From: Roseobacter weihaiensis
Lineage (GTDB): Bacteria > Pseudomonadota > Alphaproteobacteria > Rhodobacterales > Rhodobacteraceae
Direction of reading: 5' to 3'
Assembly: GCF_020622345.1 (NCBI RefSeq)
Contig: NZ_JACNMO010000021.1
Coordinates: forward strand, 1-64,000
Length of the DNA: 64,000 nt
This document shows positions 46,905 to 56,846 of this stretch, piece by piece. A model generated the notes under the pieces. The model saw only the letters and a program-made list of their open reading frames with translations, did no database searches and had not been told where the DNA came from. The first letter of the stretch is position 1; each line of letters begins with the position of its first letter. Position numbers and translations under genes: made by a program.

Positions 46905-48302
46905 ATGGCTGAGCCGCAGGCGAAATTCCTGACCGGCAATCTCTTTCGTCACATCACCGTGATGTCGCTGACCTCCTCTGTGGGATTGATGGCGATCTTT
47001 GCCGTCGATTTTGTCGATATGATCTTTATCGCCATGCTGGGCAAAGCCGAGCTGGCCGCCGCCGTGGGATATGCCGCCACGGTGCTGTTTTTCACGACCT
47101 CCTTTGGCATTGGCATGGCGATTGCCGCAGGCGCACTGGTGGCGCGGGCGCTGGGGGAAGGCGACGCGCAGCTGGCGCAGGAGCGGCACACTCATGCGCT
47201 GACTTATGGCGTGGTGTTCGGCATTGTCTTTTCGGCGCTGGTCTGGATGAATCTGGAGCCCGTTGTGGCGCTTTTGGGAGCCACGGGGCGGACGGCAACA
47301 CTGGCGGTGCAGTATTTGCAGATCGTCGTGCCGAGCCTGCCGTTTCTGATGGTCGGGATGATGGGCGGCGCCATCCTGCGTGCGCATGGGGATGCGCGCC
47401 GCGCGATGATGGCCACCATCTGGGCGGGGCTTGTCAATGCGGTGCTGGATCCGATCCTGATCTTTGGCCTCAACCTGGAACTGACCGGTGCGGCGCTGGC
47501 CTCCGTGGCGGCTCGGATTGTAATTGCGGTGACCGCGCTGATGCCGATTGTCAAACACTACGGCGGGATCGGGCGGCCGCGTTTGGGCGGGATGATCCGT
47601 GATCTGCCGCCCATCGCAGCCATCGCGTTTCCGGCGATCCTGACCCAATTGGCCACCCCCGTCGGCCAGGCCATCGTCACCCGTGCCATGGCGGAATTCG
47701 GCGAGGCAGCCGTTGCCGGGATGGCCATCGTCGGGCGCCTCAGCCCGCTGGCCTTTGGTGTGATCTTTGCGCTTTCGGGCGCGGTTGGACCGATCCTTGG
47801 CCAGAATTTCGGCGCGCGCAACTTTGACCGGGTGCGCGCGGGGCTGCAATCCGCGGTGCTCTTTACCGGGCTCGTGATCGTCATTGTCTCTGCCGCTCTG
47901 TTTGCCCTGCGGTCCCCGATTGCTGATCTTTTCAGCGCTACCGGCATCACCCGTGAAATGGTCTACCTCTTTTGTGGACCGCTGTCGCTTTTGTTCTTTT
48001 TCAATGGGGTCCTGTTTGTTGCCAATGCGACCTTCAACAACCTGGGCCACCCGTTTTATTCGACCTTCCTCAACTGGGGTCGCAACACGGTCGGGATGGT
48101 CCCGCTGGTGCTGCTGGGAGCGGGGCTTTTCGGGGCACAGGGCGTGCTGGTGGGTCAAGCGCTGGCGGGGGTGCTCTTTGGCGGTCTGGCCTGGGTGCTG
48201 GCGCGCCGGGTGATTGCGCGCGCCGGACAGGACATGCCCACCGCCCCGTCAGAATTTGGGCGGCAGGGTCGCCTCATGTCGTTGCTGTACCTGCGCCGAT
48301 AG
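46905..48302 (+). CDS. MATE family efflux transporter
   Basis: A 465-residue inner-membrane antiporter with about 12 helices in two homologous halves. The typical substrate classes are cationic drugs and metabolites, driven by Na+ or H+. Family features include VDFVDMIFIAMLGKAELAAA in helix 1, LRAHGDARRAMM, and ALSGAVGPILGQNFGARNFD in the second half. Its last 54 bases overlap the convergent gamma-glutamylcyclotransferase-like gene. Confidence 0.92.
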   Translation: MAEPQAKFLTGNLFRHITVMSLTSSVGLMAIFAVDFVDMIFIAMLGKAELAAAVGYAATVLFFTTSFGIGMAIAAGALVARALGEGDAQLAQERHTHALTYGVVFGIVFSALVWMNLEPVVALLGATGRTATLAVQYLQIVVPSLPFLMVGMMGGAILRAHGDARRAMMATIWAGLVNAVLDPILIFGLNLELTGAALASVAARIVIAVTALMPIVKHYGGIGRPRLGGMIRDLPPIAAIAFPAILTQLATPVGQAIVTRAMAEFGEAAVAGMAIVGRLSPLAFGVIFALSGAVGPILGQNFGARNFDRVRAGLQSAVLFTGLVIVIVSAALFALRSPIADLFSATGITREMVYLFCGPLSLLFFFNGVLFVANATFNNLGHPFYSTFLNWGRNTVGMVPLVLLGAGLFGAQGVLVGQALAGVLFGGLAWVLARRVIARAGQDMPTAPSEFGRQGRLMSLLYLRR

Positions 48303-48839
48303 GCGGTCGAGGTTCTCGTTCACAAGCTCGGTCTGGCGGCGTGTCAGCTTCTGGTGACGCGGGTAGACCGGATCCGCGCGATCATCGAGGATTGTTGTGT
48401 GCCAGTTGTCGGTCGTGTCAAAGAAGTGCTGCACGCCGTCTTCGCCGTACACCTCATCAAATCCCTGCACGACAACATCCAGATAGCTGAGCAGGATCAT
48501 ATGGCTGTCGTTTTCCCGGACATGTTCCGGCTCCACGGCATAAACAGCGATGTCTGCTGTGCGGGGCAGGGCGTGGTTTACGTGCTCTGACGCAGGCAGG
48601 CGCGCATAGCCGCCTTCGCGTGCATCAAGGGCGGCCCAATCCGCGCCGGGCACAGCCGCAATCAACCCCTGAATGCTGTGGCCGGGCGCGGGCACACCAG
48701 ACAGCAACACCACGCCGTAGCGCCGGGTGGCCACCCAGGCCCTGCGCCACCCGTTCAGCGTTGCGGGCCGCGGGTCCGGGTAATCATGGCTCTTGGTGTT
48801 CACAAGGCTGCCGTAGCCAAAGAAATAAGGATCTTTCAT
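48249..48839 (-). CDS. Gamma-glutamylcyclotransferase-like (AIG2 fold) protein
   Basis: A 196-residue protein of the GGCT/AIG2 superfamily. The diagnostic YFFGYGSLVN lies at the N-terminus, and the middle GLIAAVPGADWAALDAREGGYAR contains the expected acidic residue. Members cyclise gamma-glutamyl peptides, including glutathione breakdown products. I chose the ATG at 48839; an in-frame TTG at 48872 is the alternative. It is divergent from the glycine riboswitch and overlaps the MATE gene end on the other strand. Confidence 0.8.
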   Translation of the reverse strand: MKDPYFFGYGSLVNTKSHDYPDPRPATLNGWRRAWVATRRYGVVLLSGVPAPGHSIQGLIAAVPGADWAALDAREGGYARLPASEHVNHALPRTADIAVYAVEPEHVRENDSHMILLSYLDVVVQGFDEVYGEDGVQHFFDTTDNWHTTILDDRADPVYPRHQKLTRRQTELVNENLDRLSAQVQQRHEATLPPKF

Positions 48840-48901
48840 CAGGGACTCATCTGCCGCATCCTCTGCAGTCAATCATGTGGCGCAAAGAGCCACAAGGGGA
48901 C

Positions 48902-48930
48902 TTGACCACGCGACGGGCTGCGGCATACCG
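48902..48930 (+). promoter_or_regulatory. Candidate promoter of the gcv operon
   Basis: TTGACC at 48902-48907 is followed after 17 bases by ATACCG at 48925-48930. A start near 48937 would put the transcript start just before the first glycine aptamer, which is where it is expected. Confidence 0.45.
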
Positions 48931-48940
48931 TGAGGCAACT

Positions 48941-49091
48941 CTCTCACGGGAGAACTGGCAAATGCCGGTGCCGAAGGAGCAACCGCCCCGGAAACTCTCA
49001 GGCAAACGGACCGTGAGGCAGTAAGGACTCTGGAGAGAGGTGCCACGCACCCGCCGAAGGGATAACGATCTCAGGCGAAAAGACAGAGGGG
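48941..49091 (+). promoter_or_regulatory. Tandem glycine riboswitch (two aptamers)
   Basis: Two glycine-aptamer-like units follow one another upstream of gcvT. The first runs from TCACGG (48944) to CCGTGA (49011-49016), which form its basal stem, with GGGAGA, GCCGAAGGAGCAA and CTCTCAGGCAAA motifs inside. The second runs from about 49026 to 49090, closed by CTCTG/CAGAG, with GGAGAGAG, CCGCCGAAGGG and TCTCAGGCGAAAAGACAGAGG. These are the conserved cores of the class. Glycine binding normally turns on glycine cleavage genes. Confidence 0.93.
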
Positions 49092-49173
49092 GCATTCACG
49101 CGTGGCTGGCAAGCTATGCACAGGATGTCGATGTTTTGCCCAAAAGCTGCAGCGGCCAGAGGTTGGAGACCGG

Positions 49174-50298
49174 ATGAGCGATTTCGCAACGACACCGCTT
49201 TTTGCAATGCATGAGGCGATGGGGGCCAAGATGGTGCCTTTCGCAGGCTACAGCATGCCGGTGCAATACCCGATGGGGGTGCTCAAGGAACATCTGCACA
49301 CCCGCACCTCGGCAGGATTGTTCGATGTGTCGCACATGGGACAGGTCAGGCTCTCTGGTCCGTCCTGGGAGGCCGTCGCGCTGGCGTTCGAGGCTTTGGT
49401 GCCCTGCGATGTGCTCGGACTGGCAGAGGGGCGGCAGCGCTACGGCTTTTTTACCAACGGCGCGGGCGGCATCGAGGATGATTTGATGTTTGCGCGCCGA
49501 GGAGATGATCTTTTCTTGGTCGTGAACGCTGCCCGGAAAGCGGATGACCTGGCCCGGATGCAGACCGCCTTGCCGGATGAGATCACCGTGACCGAGTTGA
49601 AAGACCGTGCGCTGATTGCGTTGCAAGGGCCTGTTGCGGGCAATGTTGTCGCGACGCTCGATCCGCGCGCGGGTCAGATGCGGTTTATGGATGTGGCTGA
49701 TCTTGATCTAAGCGGGCATGCGGTCTGGGCTTCGCGCTCGGGGTACACCGGCGAGGATGGGTTCGAGATTTCCGTTCCGGCCGAGGAGGCCGAAGCGCTG
49801 GCCCGTCGGCTGATCGGGGATGCGGATGTGGCTCCGATTGGCCTGGGGGCTCGCGACTCCCTGCGGCTTGAGGCGGGCCTGTGCCTTTATGGTCATGACA
49901 TCGACGAAACGACCAGCCCGCTGGCTGCGGGCTTGGGCTGGGCGATCCAGAAGACCCGCCGCCCCGGCGGCGTGCGTGCCGGCGGGTTTCCCGGCGCAGA
50001 GGCGGTGTTTGCGGAAATCGAGCAGGGCCCGGAACGTGTGCGCGTCGGCTTGCAGCCCGAAGAGCGCGCGCCCATGCGCGAAGGCGTCTCCCTTTTTGAT
50101 GCGGAAGCGGCAAGTGCGCCCATCGGTACCGTGACCTCGGGTGGTTTTGGCCCGTCGGTGCAGGGGCCAATTTCGATGGGCTATGTGGCAGCGCCTCTCG
50201 CAGGGTCCGGTACCGCGCTCTGGGGCGAGGTGCGCGGCAAAAGGTTGGCCGTAAGGGTGGTGGACCTGCCCTTTGTTCCTGCGCGGTTCAAAAGATAA
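49174..50298 (+). CDS. gcvT: Glycine cleavage system T protein (aminomethyltransferase)
   Basis: Transfers the methylene group from the aminomethyl-lipoyl H protein to tetrahydrofolate and releases ammonia. 374 residues. The folate-binding core starts with MVPFAGYSMPVQYP and SAGLFDVSHMGQVRLSG. SRSGYTGEDGFEISVP and GLGARDSLRLEAGLCLYGHD follow in the normal order. I chose the ATG at 49174, with GGAG upstream. First gene of gcvT-gcvH-gcvP behind the riboswitch. Confidence 0.97.
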   Translation: MSDFATTPLFAMHEAMGAKMVPFAGYSMPVQYPMGVLKEHLHTRTSAGLFDVSHMGQVRLSGPSWEAVALAFEALVPCDVLGLAEGRQRYGFFTNGAGGIEDDLMFARRGDDLFLVVNAARKADDLARMQTALPDEITVTELKDRALIALQGPVAGNVVATLDPRAGQMRFMDVADLDLSGHAVWASRSGYTGEDGFEISVPAEEAEALARRLIGDADVAPIGLGARDSLRLEAGLCLYGHDIDETTSPLAAGLGWAIQKTRRPGGVRAGGFPGAEAVFAEIEQGPERVRVGLQPEERAPMREGVSLFDAEAASAPIGTVTSGGFGPSVQGPISMGYVAAPLAGSGTALWGEVRGKRLAVRVVDLPFVPARFKR

Positions 50299-50313
50299 AA
50301 CAGGAGATCGAGA

Positions 50314-50673
50314 ATGAAATTTACCGAAGAACATGAGTGGTTGCGCGTCGATGGTGACGAGATCGTTGTGGGCATCACCACCCATGCCGCCGAGCAGTTG
50401 GGCGATGTGGTCTTTATCGAACTGCCCGACGAAGGGGTCACCGTCAGCAAGGACGACGAGGTTGTTGTCATCGAAAGTGTCAAGGCCGCAAGTGATATCC
50501 TTGCCCCCCTGGACGGCGAAATTACCGAGGTCAACACCGCGCTGACCGACAACCCGGCAGCGGTGAATGACGACCCGCAGGGCGAGGCCTGGTTTTTCAA
50601 GATGACGGCAAGCGATCCGTCACAAATGGAAGATTACATGGACGAGGCCACCTACCAGAAGTTCATTGCCTGA
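50314..50673 (+). CDS. gcvH: Glycine cleavage system H protein
   Basis: Lipoyl carrier that shuttles the aminomethyl group between P, T and L proteins. 119 residues, the normal size. The lipoylated lysine is K58 in VVVIESVKAASDI. AGGAGA precedes the ATG, 15 bases after gcvT. Confidence 0.97.
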   Translation: MKFTEEHEWLRVDGDEIVVGITTHAAEQLGDVVFIELPDEGVTVSKDDEVVVIESVKAASDILAPLDGEITEVNTALTDNPAAVNDDPQGEAWFFKMTASDPSQMEDYMDEATYQKFIA

Positions 50674-50739
50674 CGCCATTGCGCAGCCGTACCGGGTTTT
50701 TGAGGCCCTCGTGACAGGGCGAGCACAAGGAAGACAAAG

Positions 50740-53589
50740 ATGGGTTACACACCAACCGAATACCTGCCGTATGATTTCGCCAACCGCCGCCATATCGGGC
50801 CGTCCCCCGCCGAGATGTCGGAGATGCTGGAGGTTGTGGGCGCGGCAAGCCTTGAGGCGCTGATCGACGACACGCTGCCCGCAGCGATCCGGCAGACGGA
50901 CCCGCTGACCTTCGGCAAGGCAAAATCCGAACGTGAGGTGCTGGAGTTTCTGCGCCGGGTCGCCTCCAAGAACCGAGTGCTCACCTCGCTGATCGGGCAG
51001 GGCTATCACGGCACGGTGACGCCGCCTGCGATCCAGCGGAATATCCTTGAGAATCCCGCGTGGTACACGGCCTATACCCCCTATCAGCCCGAGATTTCGC
51101 AGGGCCGTCTTGAGGCGCTCCTGAACTTCCAGACCATGGTGTCGGACCTGACCGGGCTGGAGGTGGCGAATGCCTCGCTGCTGGATGAGGCCACCGCCTG
51201 TGCCGAGGCGATGACGATGGCGCGGCGGGTCTCCAAGTCGAAAGCGCGCGCGTTTTTCGTGGATCGCGACTGCCACCCGCAGAACATCGCCGTGATAAAG
51301 ACCCGTGCGGCCCCGTTGGGGATCGAGGTGATCGTCGGTAATCCTGCCAAACTTGATGCCGCCGCGGTTTTCGGGGCGATTTTTCAGTATCCGGGCACCT
51401 ACGGTCACGTGCATGATTTTACCGATCACATCGCGGCACTGCATGCGCATCAGGCCATCGGGATCGTCTCGGCGGACCCGCTGTCGCTGACGCTCTTGAA
51501 AGAGCCCGGCGCCATGGGGGCTGATATCGCCGTGGGTTCGACGCAGCGGTTTGGCGTGCCGGAAGGTTACGGCGGGCCGCATGCGGCCTATATGGCCTGC
51601 CGGGATGCCTACAAACGCGCGATGCCCGGTCGGATCGTCGGTGTTTCGGTCGACAGCCAGGGCCACCGGGCCTATCGGCTGTCGCTACAAACCCGCGAGC
51701 AGCATATCCGCCGCGAAAAGGCGACCTCGAACGTCTGTACGGCGCAGGCGTTGCTAGCGGTGATGGCGTCGATGTATGCGGTCTTTCACGGGCCCGAGGG
51801 GCTGCGGGCCATCGCGCAGCGCATCCACCGCAAGACCGTGCGCCTGGCCAAGGGGCTGGAGGAAGCAGGCTTCAAGGTTGACCCCAAAGCCTGTTTTGAC
51901 ACGATCACGGTCGATGTGGGGCCGCTGCAGGCGGCGGTATTGAAATCCGCGGTGGATGAGGGCATTAACCTGCGCGCGGTGGGCGAAGCCCGCGTGGGCA
52001 TCACACTGGATGAACGCTGTAAGCCCGCGACGCTGGAGGCGGTCTGGCGGGCTTTCGGGATCACGCGCGAGGATAAGGACTTCAAGCCGGATTACCGCTT
52101 TCCCGAAAAGATGCTGCGCAGATCTGCATATCTCACACACCCGATCTTTCACATGAACCGGGCCGAAACGGAGATGATGCGCTATATGCGGCGTCTGGCG
52201 GACCGGGATCTGGCGCTGGACCGGGCAATGATCCCGCTGGGCTCCTGCACGATGAAGCTCAATTCAGCTGCGGAAATGATGCCGGTGAGCTGGCGCGAGT
52301 TTTCCCTGCTCCACCCCTTTGCGCCAGCGGATCAGGCCGAAGGCTACCGCGAGATGATCGACGATCTCAGCGCCAAGCTGTGCCAGATCACCGGCTATGA
52401 CGCGATTTCCATGCAGCCCAATTCCGGCGCGCAGGGCGAATATGCCGGATTGCTGACCATCGCGGGCTATCACCGGAGCCGCGGGCAGGGGCACCGCAAC
52501 ATCTGCCTCATTCCAATGAGCGCGCATGGTACCAACCCGGCGTCGGCCCAGATGGTGGGCTGGAAGGTCGTGCCGATCAAATCGGCGGCAAACGGCGACA
52601 TTGATCTGGCGGATTTCGAGGCCAAGGCCGCGCAGTATTCAGAAGACCTTGCAGGGTGCATGATCACCTATCCCTCAACTCATGGGGTCTTCGAGGAGAC
52701 GGTGACTGAGGTCACCCGGATCACTCATCAGCACGGTGGGCAGGTCTATATCGACGGGGCCAATATGAACGCGATGGTGGGGCTCAGCCGCCCCGGTGAT
52801 CTGGGCGGGGATGTCAGCCACCTGAACCTGCACAAGACGTTTTGCATTCCCCATGGCGGCGGCGGGCCGGGCATGGGGCCGATTGGCGTCAAATCGCATC
52901 TGGTGCCCTTCCTGCCGGGGCACGAGGCAACAGACGGCGGGGCAGGTGCTGTCTCGGCGGCCCCCTTTGGCTCGCCGTCGCTGTTGCCGATCAGCTGGGC
53001 CTACTGCCTGATGATGGGCGGCGAGGGGCTGACACAGGCGACGCGTGTGGCGATCCTGAACGCCAACTATATTGCCACCCGTCTGGCCGGGGCCTTCGGC
53101 GTGCTCTACCGCGGGCCGACGGGCCGCGTCGCGCATGAATGTGTGCTCGATGTCCGCCCGTTTGAAGCCTCCGCCGGTGTCACGGTCGAGGATGTCGCCA
53201 AGCGGTTGATCGACTGCGGTTTCCATGCCCCCACCATGAGCTGGCCCGTGGCGGGCACCCTGATGGTCGAACCGACCGAGAGCGAGAACAAGGCCGAGCT
53301 CGACCGGTTCTGTGATGCGATGCTGGCCATCCGCGCCGAGATTGCCGAGATCGAGGCCGGTCGCATGGACCGCGCCAACAACCCGCTGAAAAACGCGCCG
53401 CACACGGTCGAGGATCTGGTCAGCACCTGGGAGCGGCCCTATTCGCGCGAGCAGGGGTGTTTCCCGCCGGGGGCCTTCCGGGTCGATAAATACTGGCCGC
53501 CGGTCAACCGGGTCGACAATGTCTACGGGGACCGCCACCTGATCTGCACCTGCCCGCCGATGGAGGACTATGCCGAAGCGGCGGAGTAA
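50740..53589 (+). CDS. gcvP: Glycine dehydrogenase (decarboxylating), P protein
   Basis: PLP enzyme that decarboxylates glycine and loads the H protein. 949 residues, the single-chain form with two homologous halves. The PLP lysine is K699 in [20 protein letters not shown]; the N-terminal half retains [22 protein letters not shown] precedes the ATG. It ends three bases from the stop of the convergent permease gene. The L protein (dihydrolipoamide dehydrogenase) is not in this operon, as usual. Confidence 0.97.
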   Translation: MGYTPTEYLPYDFANRRHIGPSPAEMSEMLEVVGAASLEALIDDTLPAAIRQTDPLTFGKAKSEREVLEFLRRVASKNRVLTSLIGQGYHGTVTPPAIQRNILENPAWYTAYTPYQPEISQGRLEALLNFQTMVSDLTGLEVANASLLDEATACAEAMTMARRVSKSKARAFFVDRDCHPQNIAVIKTRAAPLGIEVIVGNPAKLDAAAVFGAIFQYPGTYGHVHDFTDHIAALHAHQAIGIVSADPLSLTLLKEPGAMGADIAVGSTQRFGVPEGYGGPHAAYMACRDAYKRAMPGRIVGVSVDSQGHRAYRLSLQTREQHIRREKATSNVCTAQALLAVMASMYAVFHGPEGLRAIAQRIHRKTVRLAKGLEEAGFKVDPKACFDTITVDVGPLQAAVLKSAVDEGINLRAVGEARVGITLDERCKPATLEAVWRAFGITREDKDFKPDYRFPEKMLRRSAYLTHPIFHMNRAETEMMRYMRRLADRDLALDRAMIPLGSCTMKLNSAAEMMPVSWREFSLLHPFAPADQAEGYREMIDDLSAKLCQITGYDAISMQPNSGAQGEYAGLLTIAGYHRSRGQGHRNICLIPMSAHGTNPASAQMVGWKVVPIKSAANGDIDLADFEAKAAQYSEDLAGCMITYPSTHGVFEETVTEVTRITHQHGGQVYIDGANMNAMVGLSRPGDLGGDVSHLNLHKTFCIPHGGGGPGMGPIGVKSHLVPFLPGHEATDGGAGAVSAAPFGSPSLLPISWAYCLMMGGEGLTQATRVAILNANYIATRLAGAFGVLYRGPTGRVAHECVLDVRPFEASAGVTVEDVAKRLIDCGFHAPTMSWPVAGTLMVEPTESENKAELDRFCDAMLAIRAEIAEIEAGRMDRANNPLKNAPHTVEDLVSTWERPYSREQGCFPPGAFRVDKYWPPVNRVDNVYGDRHLICTCPPMEDYAEAAE

Positions 53590-53592
53590 GGC

Positions 53593-56109
53593 CTATTCCT
53601 GGGTCCGCAGAACCTGGGCGGGCTGGGCATTGATCGGGGCCCAGGCAAAGGCAAGGCCCGCCAGCGTGCTGGCCAGAATGCCGCCTGCGATGATGCCCAG
53701 GGCCGAGGGCCAGATCACCTTGAAGTCGGTGTCGAGGATATACGTGCTGACCCCCCAGCCGCCTGCGATGCCGGTCGCCAGCGCCACAAGCCCCGCACAG
53801 AGCCCAAGCAGTGCGGAGCGCAGGGCAAAGCTCAGCAGGATGTTCTTGCGCGACGCGCCGAGCGTTTTGAGCACGGCGGCCTCATAGACCCGCGCGCGTG
53901 TCCCCGCGGCGGCAGCCCCGATCAGCACCAGAAAACCCGTAAGCAGGGTTGCTGCTGCCCCGTATGACGTGGCTGCCGCCAGCCCGCTGACCGCCTCTGC
54001 GACCCGGTCGATGGCGTCGCGGACCCGGATGGCCGTGATATTGGGATATGCGCTTGCCAGATCACGCAGGATTTCCGCCTCGGCCGCTTCCTCGGCATAA
54101 ACGGTCGAGATAAAGCTGTGCGGTGCGCCCGCCAGTGCGCCCGGGTTCATCGACAGGATAAACCCAATGCCCGCCGTCGAAAAATCGACCTCCCGAAAGC
54201 TTGCCAGCGTGCCGGTGATATCGCGCCCGAGGATGTTGATCGTCATCGTATCCCCAATCTCCAGCCCCATCTCCGCGGCCTCTTCGGCGGCAAAGCTGAT
54301 GAGGGGCGGGCCGTCATAATCGGCCTCCCACCAGGTGCCTTCGGTCAGGCGGGTGTTTTCCGGCATCTCGGCGGAATAGGTCACGCCGCGATCCCCCTGC
54401 AAGACCCAGTGATTTCCGGCGATTTCTGCCGCGGGCCGATCATTGATGCGGGTGATCACCCCGCGCAGCATGGGCGCAGATTGCACACGGCGCACGGCAG
54501 GATCATTCTCCAGCCGGTCTGTGTATCCGGGCATCTGGTCCTTCTGAATATCTACAAAGAAATAGCTGGGGGCCACCTCGGGCAGGTTCCCGGTGATGGC
54601 GGCGCGCAGGTTGCCGTCGATCTGGCCCACGGCGGCAAGGACCGACAGCCCGAGCCCCAGCGACAACACCACCGAAGCTGCCCCTTCGCGCGGCCCAGAG
54701 ATGGCCGTCAGGGCCCACCGCAGACGCGGCCATCCGCGTGCAAGGGACTTGCCGCGCCGCGACAGGCTGCGGATGACAAAGGCCGCCCCCGCCAGCAGGA
54801 TCAGGGCGCCGGCGATCCCGCCTGCGGTCATGAAGGTCAGCCGCCAGGTGCCCGAAAACCACCCGGCAGTCGCCAGCAGGGCGCCGAGCGCCAACAGCGT
54901 TGCGATGATGTAGCGGCGCGCAGGTAGTGTTTTTCCTGTGCTCAGCGCATCGCGAAACAGCGTGGCGGCGCGCACATCTTCCGCCCGCGCCAGGGGCCAG
55001 AGCGTAAAGATGAAGGCCGTGAGCCCGCCGTAGAGCGCCGCCTCGAAAAGCGGGCCGGGGTAGAGCGCGAATTCAGCCGGAACAGGCAGCCGGGCGGAGA
55101 GGATCGGGGCCAGTCCCAGCGGGATCAAAGCGCCCAAGGCCACCCCGAGAATGACGCCGAGCACGGACAACGCGCCGATTTGCAGGAAATACGTCTGGAA
55201 GATCGTCGCCCGCTCTGCACCCAATGTGCGCAGCGTGGCAATGACGCTGGTCTTGTCCGAGAGATAGGCCCGGACGGCTGAGGACACGCCAACGCCCCCG
55301 ACAGCCAATCCCGAGAGGCCAACCAGAACCAGAAACGCGCCGAGGCGGTCTACGAATTCGGCGATGCCGGGCGCGCCGTTGCGGGCGTCGGTCCAGCGCA
55401 CTCCGGTGTCCTGAAAGGCGCGGGCAGCCTCCCGCTGCATGCGATCAAGGTCGGTGTCCGGCGGCAGATCGAGGCGGTATTTGGTGGAAAAGAGCGTGCC
55501 GGGGGCCAGCAGGGAGGCGTTTTCCAGATCGGCGGTGCGCACGATCGTGCGCGGGCCAAGGGCAAACCCGCCCGCCGCACTGTCCGGCTCACGCTCCAAC
55601 ACGGCGGTCAGGCGGAACTCTTGCGTGCCAAGCGAGAAGATCTCGCCCACCGCCAGACCCATACGGTCCATCAGGACCCGTTCCATGACCGCGCCGGGCA
55701 GGGGCCCCTCGGGGGTGAGGGCCTCGGCCAGCGAGATGTCAGGCTGCAGTGCCACCGTGCCGATCAGCGGGTAGGCGTCGTCCACCGCCTTGATCTGGGT
55801 GAGCGCGCGGGTGTCTCCGACCACGGCCATGGACCTGAAATCGGCGATCTCCGAGACAGCGAGCGCCTGGGTCTCCATCCAGTCCCGTTCTTGCGGCGTG
55901 GCAAAGCGGTAGGTAAAATCCAATTCCGCATCTCCGCCGAGGAGCGCCGATCCTTCGCGCGCCAGCCCCGCTTCGATGCTGGCACGCACCGTGCCGATGG
56001 CCGCGATGGCCGCGACCCCGAGGGCCAGACAGGCCAGAAAGATGCGAAAGCCCCGCAAGCCGCCGCGCAATTCGCGCGCCGCAAACCGGGCCGCGACAGC
56101 AAGGCTCAT
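53593..56109 (-). CDS. ABC transporter permease, YbbP/FtsX type
   Basis: An 838-residue inner-membrane permease of the MacB/FtsX superfamily with about ten helices and two FtsX domains. It begins AARFAARELRGGLRGFRIFL, and the last helices include ATLLTGFLVLIGAAAAGTRAR and EAAVLKTLGASRKNIL, a family signature. Large periplasmic loops lie between helices. Its start overlaps the ATPase stop (ATGA). E. coli ybbA-ybbP next to tesA has the same layout; the function is unproven, possibly lipid or lipoprotein handling. Confidence 0.87.
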   Translation of the reverse strand: MSLAVAARFAARELRGGLRGFRIFLACLALGVAAIAAIGTVRASIEAGLAREGSALLGGDAELDFTYRFATPQERDWMETQALAVSEIADFRSMAVVGDTRALTQIKAVDDAYPLIGTVALQPDISLAEALTPEGPLPGAVMERVLMDRMGLAVGEIFSLGTQEFRLTAVLEREPDSAAGGFALGPRTIVRTADLENASLLAPGTLFSTKYRLDLPPDTDLDRMQREAARAFQDTGVRWTDARNGAPGIAEFVDRLGAFLVLVGLSGLAVGGVGVSSAVRAYLSDKTSVIATLRTLGAERATIFQTYFLQIGALSVLGVILGVALGALIPLGLAPILSARLPVPAEFALYPGPLFEAALYGGLTAFIFTLWPLARAEDVRAATLFRDALSTGKTLPARRYIIATLLALGALLATAGWFSGTWRLTFMTAGGIAGALILLAGAAFVIRSLSRRGKSLARGWPRLRWALTAISGPREGAASVVLSLGLGLSVLAAVGQIDGNLRAAITGNLPEVAPSYFFVDIQKDQMPGYTDRLENDPAVRRVQSAPMLRGVITRINDRPAAEIAGNHWVLQGDRGVTYSAEMPENTRLTEGTWWEADYDGPPLISFAAEEAAEMGLEIGDTMTINILGRDITGTLASFREVDFSTAGIGFILSMNPGALAGAPHSFISTVYAEEAAEAEILRDLASAYPNITAIRVRDAIDRVAEAVSGLAAATSYGAAATLLTGFLVLIGAAAAGTRARVYEAAVLKTLGASRKNILLSFALRSALLGLCAGLVALATGIAGGWGVSTYILDTDFKVIWPSALGIIAGGILASTLAGLAFAWAPINAQPAQVLRTQE

Positions 56110-56795
56110 TCGGCGGCCTTCTCGAAGGGGGCGATGCGTCCGTCTGTCAGCCGGATCACCCGGTCACAGCGACTGGCCAGCGTGGTGCTGTGGGTCACCA
56201 GCACCAGCGTGGCCCCATGCCGGTCGCGCAGGCCAAACAGCAGGTCGATGATCGCGGCCCCATTGGCCCCGTCAAGATTGCCTGTGGGTTCATCTGCGAG
56301 CAGGATATCCGGTCGCGGTGCTGCGGCGCGGGCCAGCGCCACCCGCTGCTGTTCACCCCCCGACATCTGCGCGGGGTAATGATCGGCGCGGGCGGCCAGC
56401 CCGACGTTGGCCAGCTCGGCGGCGGCCTTGTCATAGGCGTCCCGGTCGTCCGCAAGCTCAAGCGGGGTGGCGACGTTTTCCAGCGCTGTCATCGTGGGGA
56501 TCAGGTGAAACGACTGAAAGACCACGCCCATATGCGCCCGGCGAAACCGCGCCAGTGCGTCCTCGTTCATTGTGCCCAGATCGTGCCCCAATGCGGTCAC
56601 TGTCCCGCCGGTTGCCCGTTCCAGCCCGCCCATCAGCATCAGCAAGGACGACTTGCCGGAGCCCGAGGGGCCGATGAGGCCGAGGCTCTCGCCTTTGTGA
56701 ACCTCCATGCTGATCCCGTGCAGGATATCCACCCGTCCGGCATTGCCATCCAGCGATAAAGCCGCATCTTTCAAGGTCAGGACTGGGTCGGACAT
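56106..56795 (-). CDS. ABC transporter ATP-binding protein, YbbA/LolD type
   Basis: A 229-residue ATPase of the LolD/MacB group. Walker A GPSGSGKSSLL, signature QMSGGEQQRVALARAAA, Walker B DILLADEPTGNLDG and the switch His in VLVTHSTTLA are intact. I chose the ATG at 56795, as the family N-terminus (DPVLTLKDAAL) begins there; the ribosome site is weak. It is divergent from the TesA-like esterase gene and is translated just before its permease. Confidence 0.9.
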   Translation of the reverse strand: MSDPVLTLKDAALSLDGNAGRVDILHGISMEVHKGESLGLIGPSGSGKSSLLMLMGGLERATGGTVTALGHDLGTMNEDALARFRRAHMGVVFQSFHLIPTMTALENVATPLELADDRDAYDKAAAELANVGLAARADHYPAQMSGGEQQRVALARAAAPRPDILLADEPTGNLDGANGAAIIDLLFGLRDRHGATLVLVTHSTTLASRCDRVIRLTDGRIAPFEKAAE

Positions 56796-56846
56796 GAGGT
56801 ACCAAGGGTTGCTGTGTTCCTCTTGGCATATGGAGCTTGGATCAAG

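Noticed and set aside
46359-48158. A 599-codon open frame antisense to gltX and the MATE gene
   Set aside because: Composition is that of a shadow frame (Arg, His, Gln, Gly rich); both sense genes are clear.
48929-48949. CCGTGAG/CTCACGG hairpin as a switch partner of the first glycine aptamer
   Set aside because: The left arm falls in the likely -10 region, before the expected transcript start, so it would not be in the RNA.
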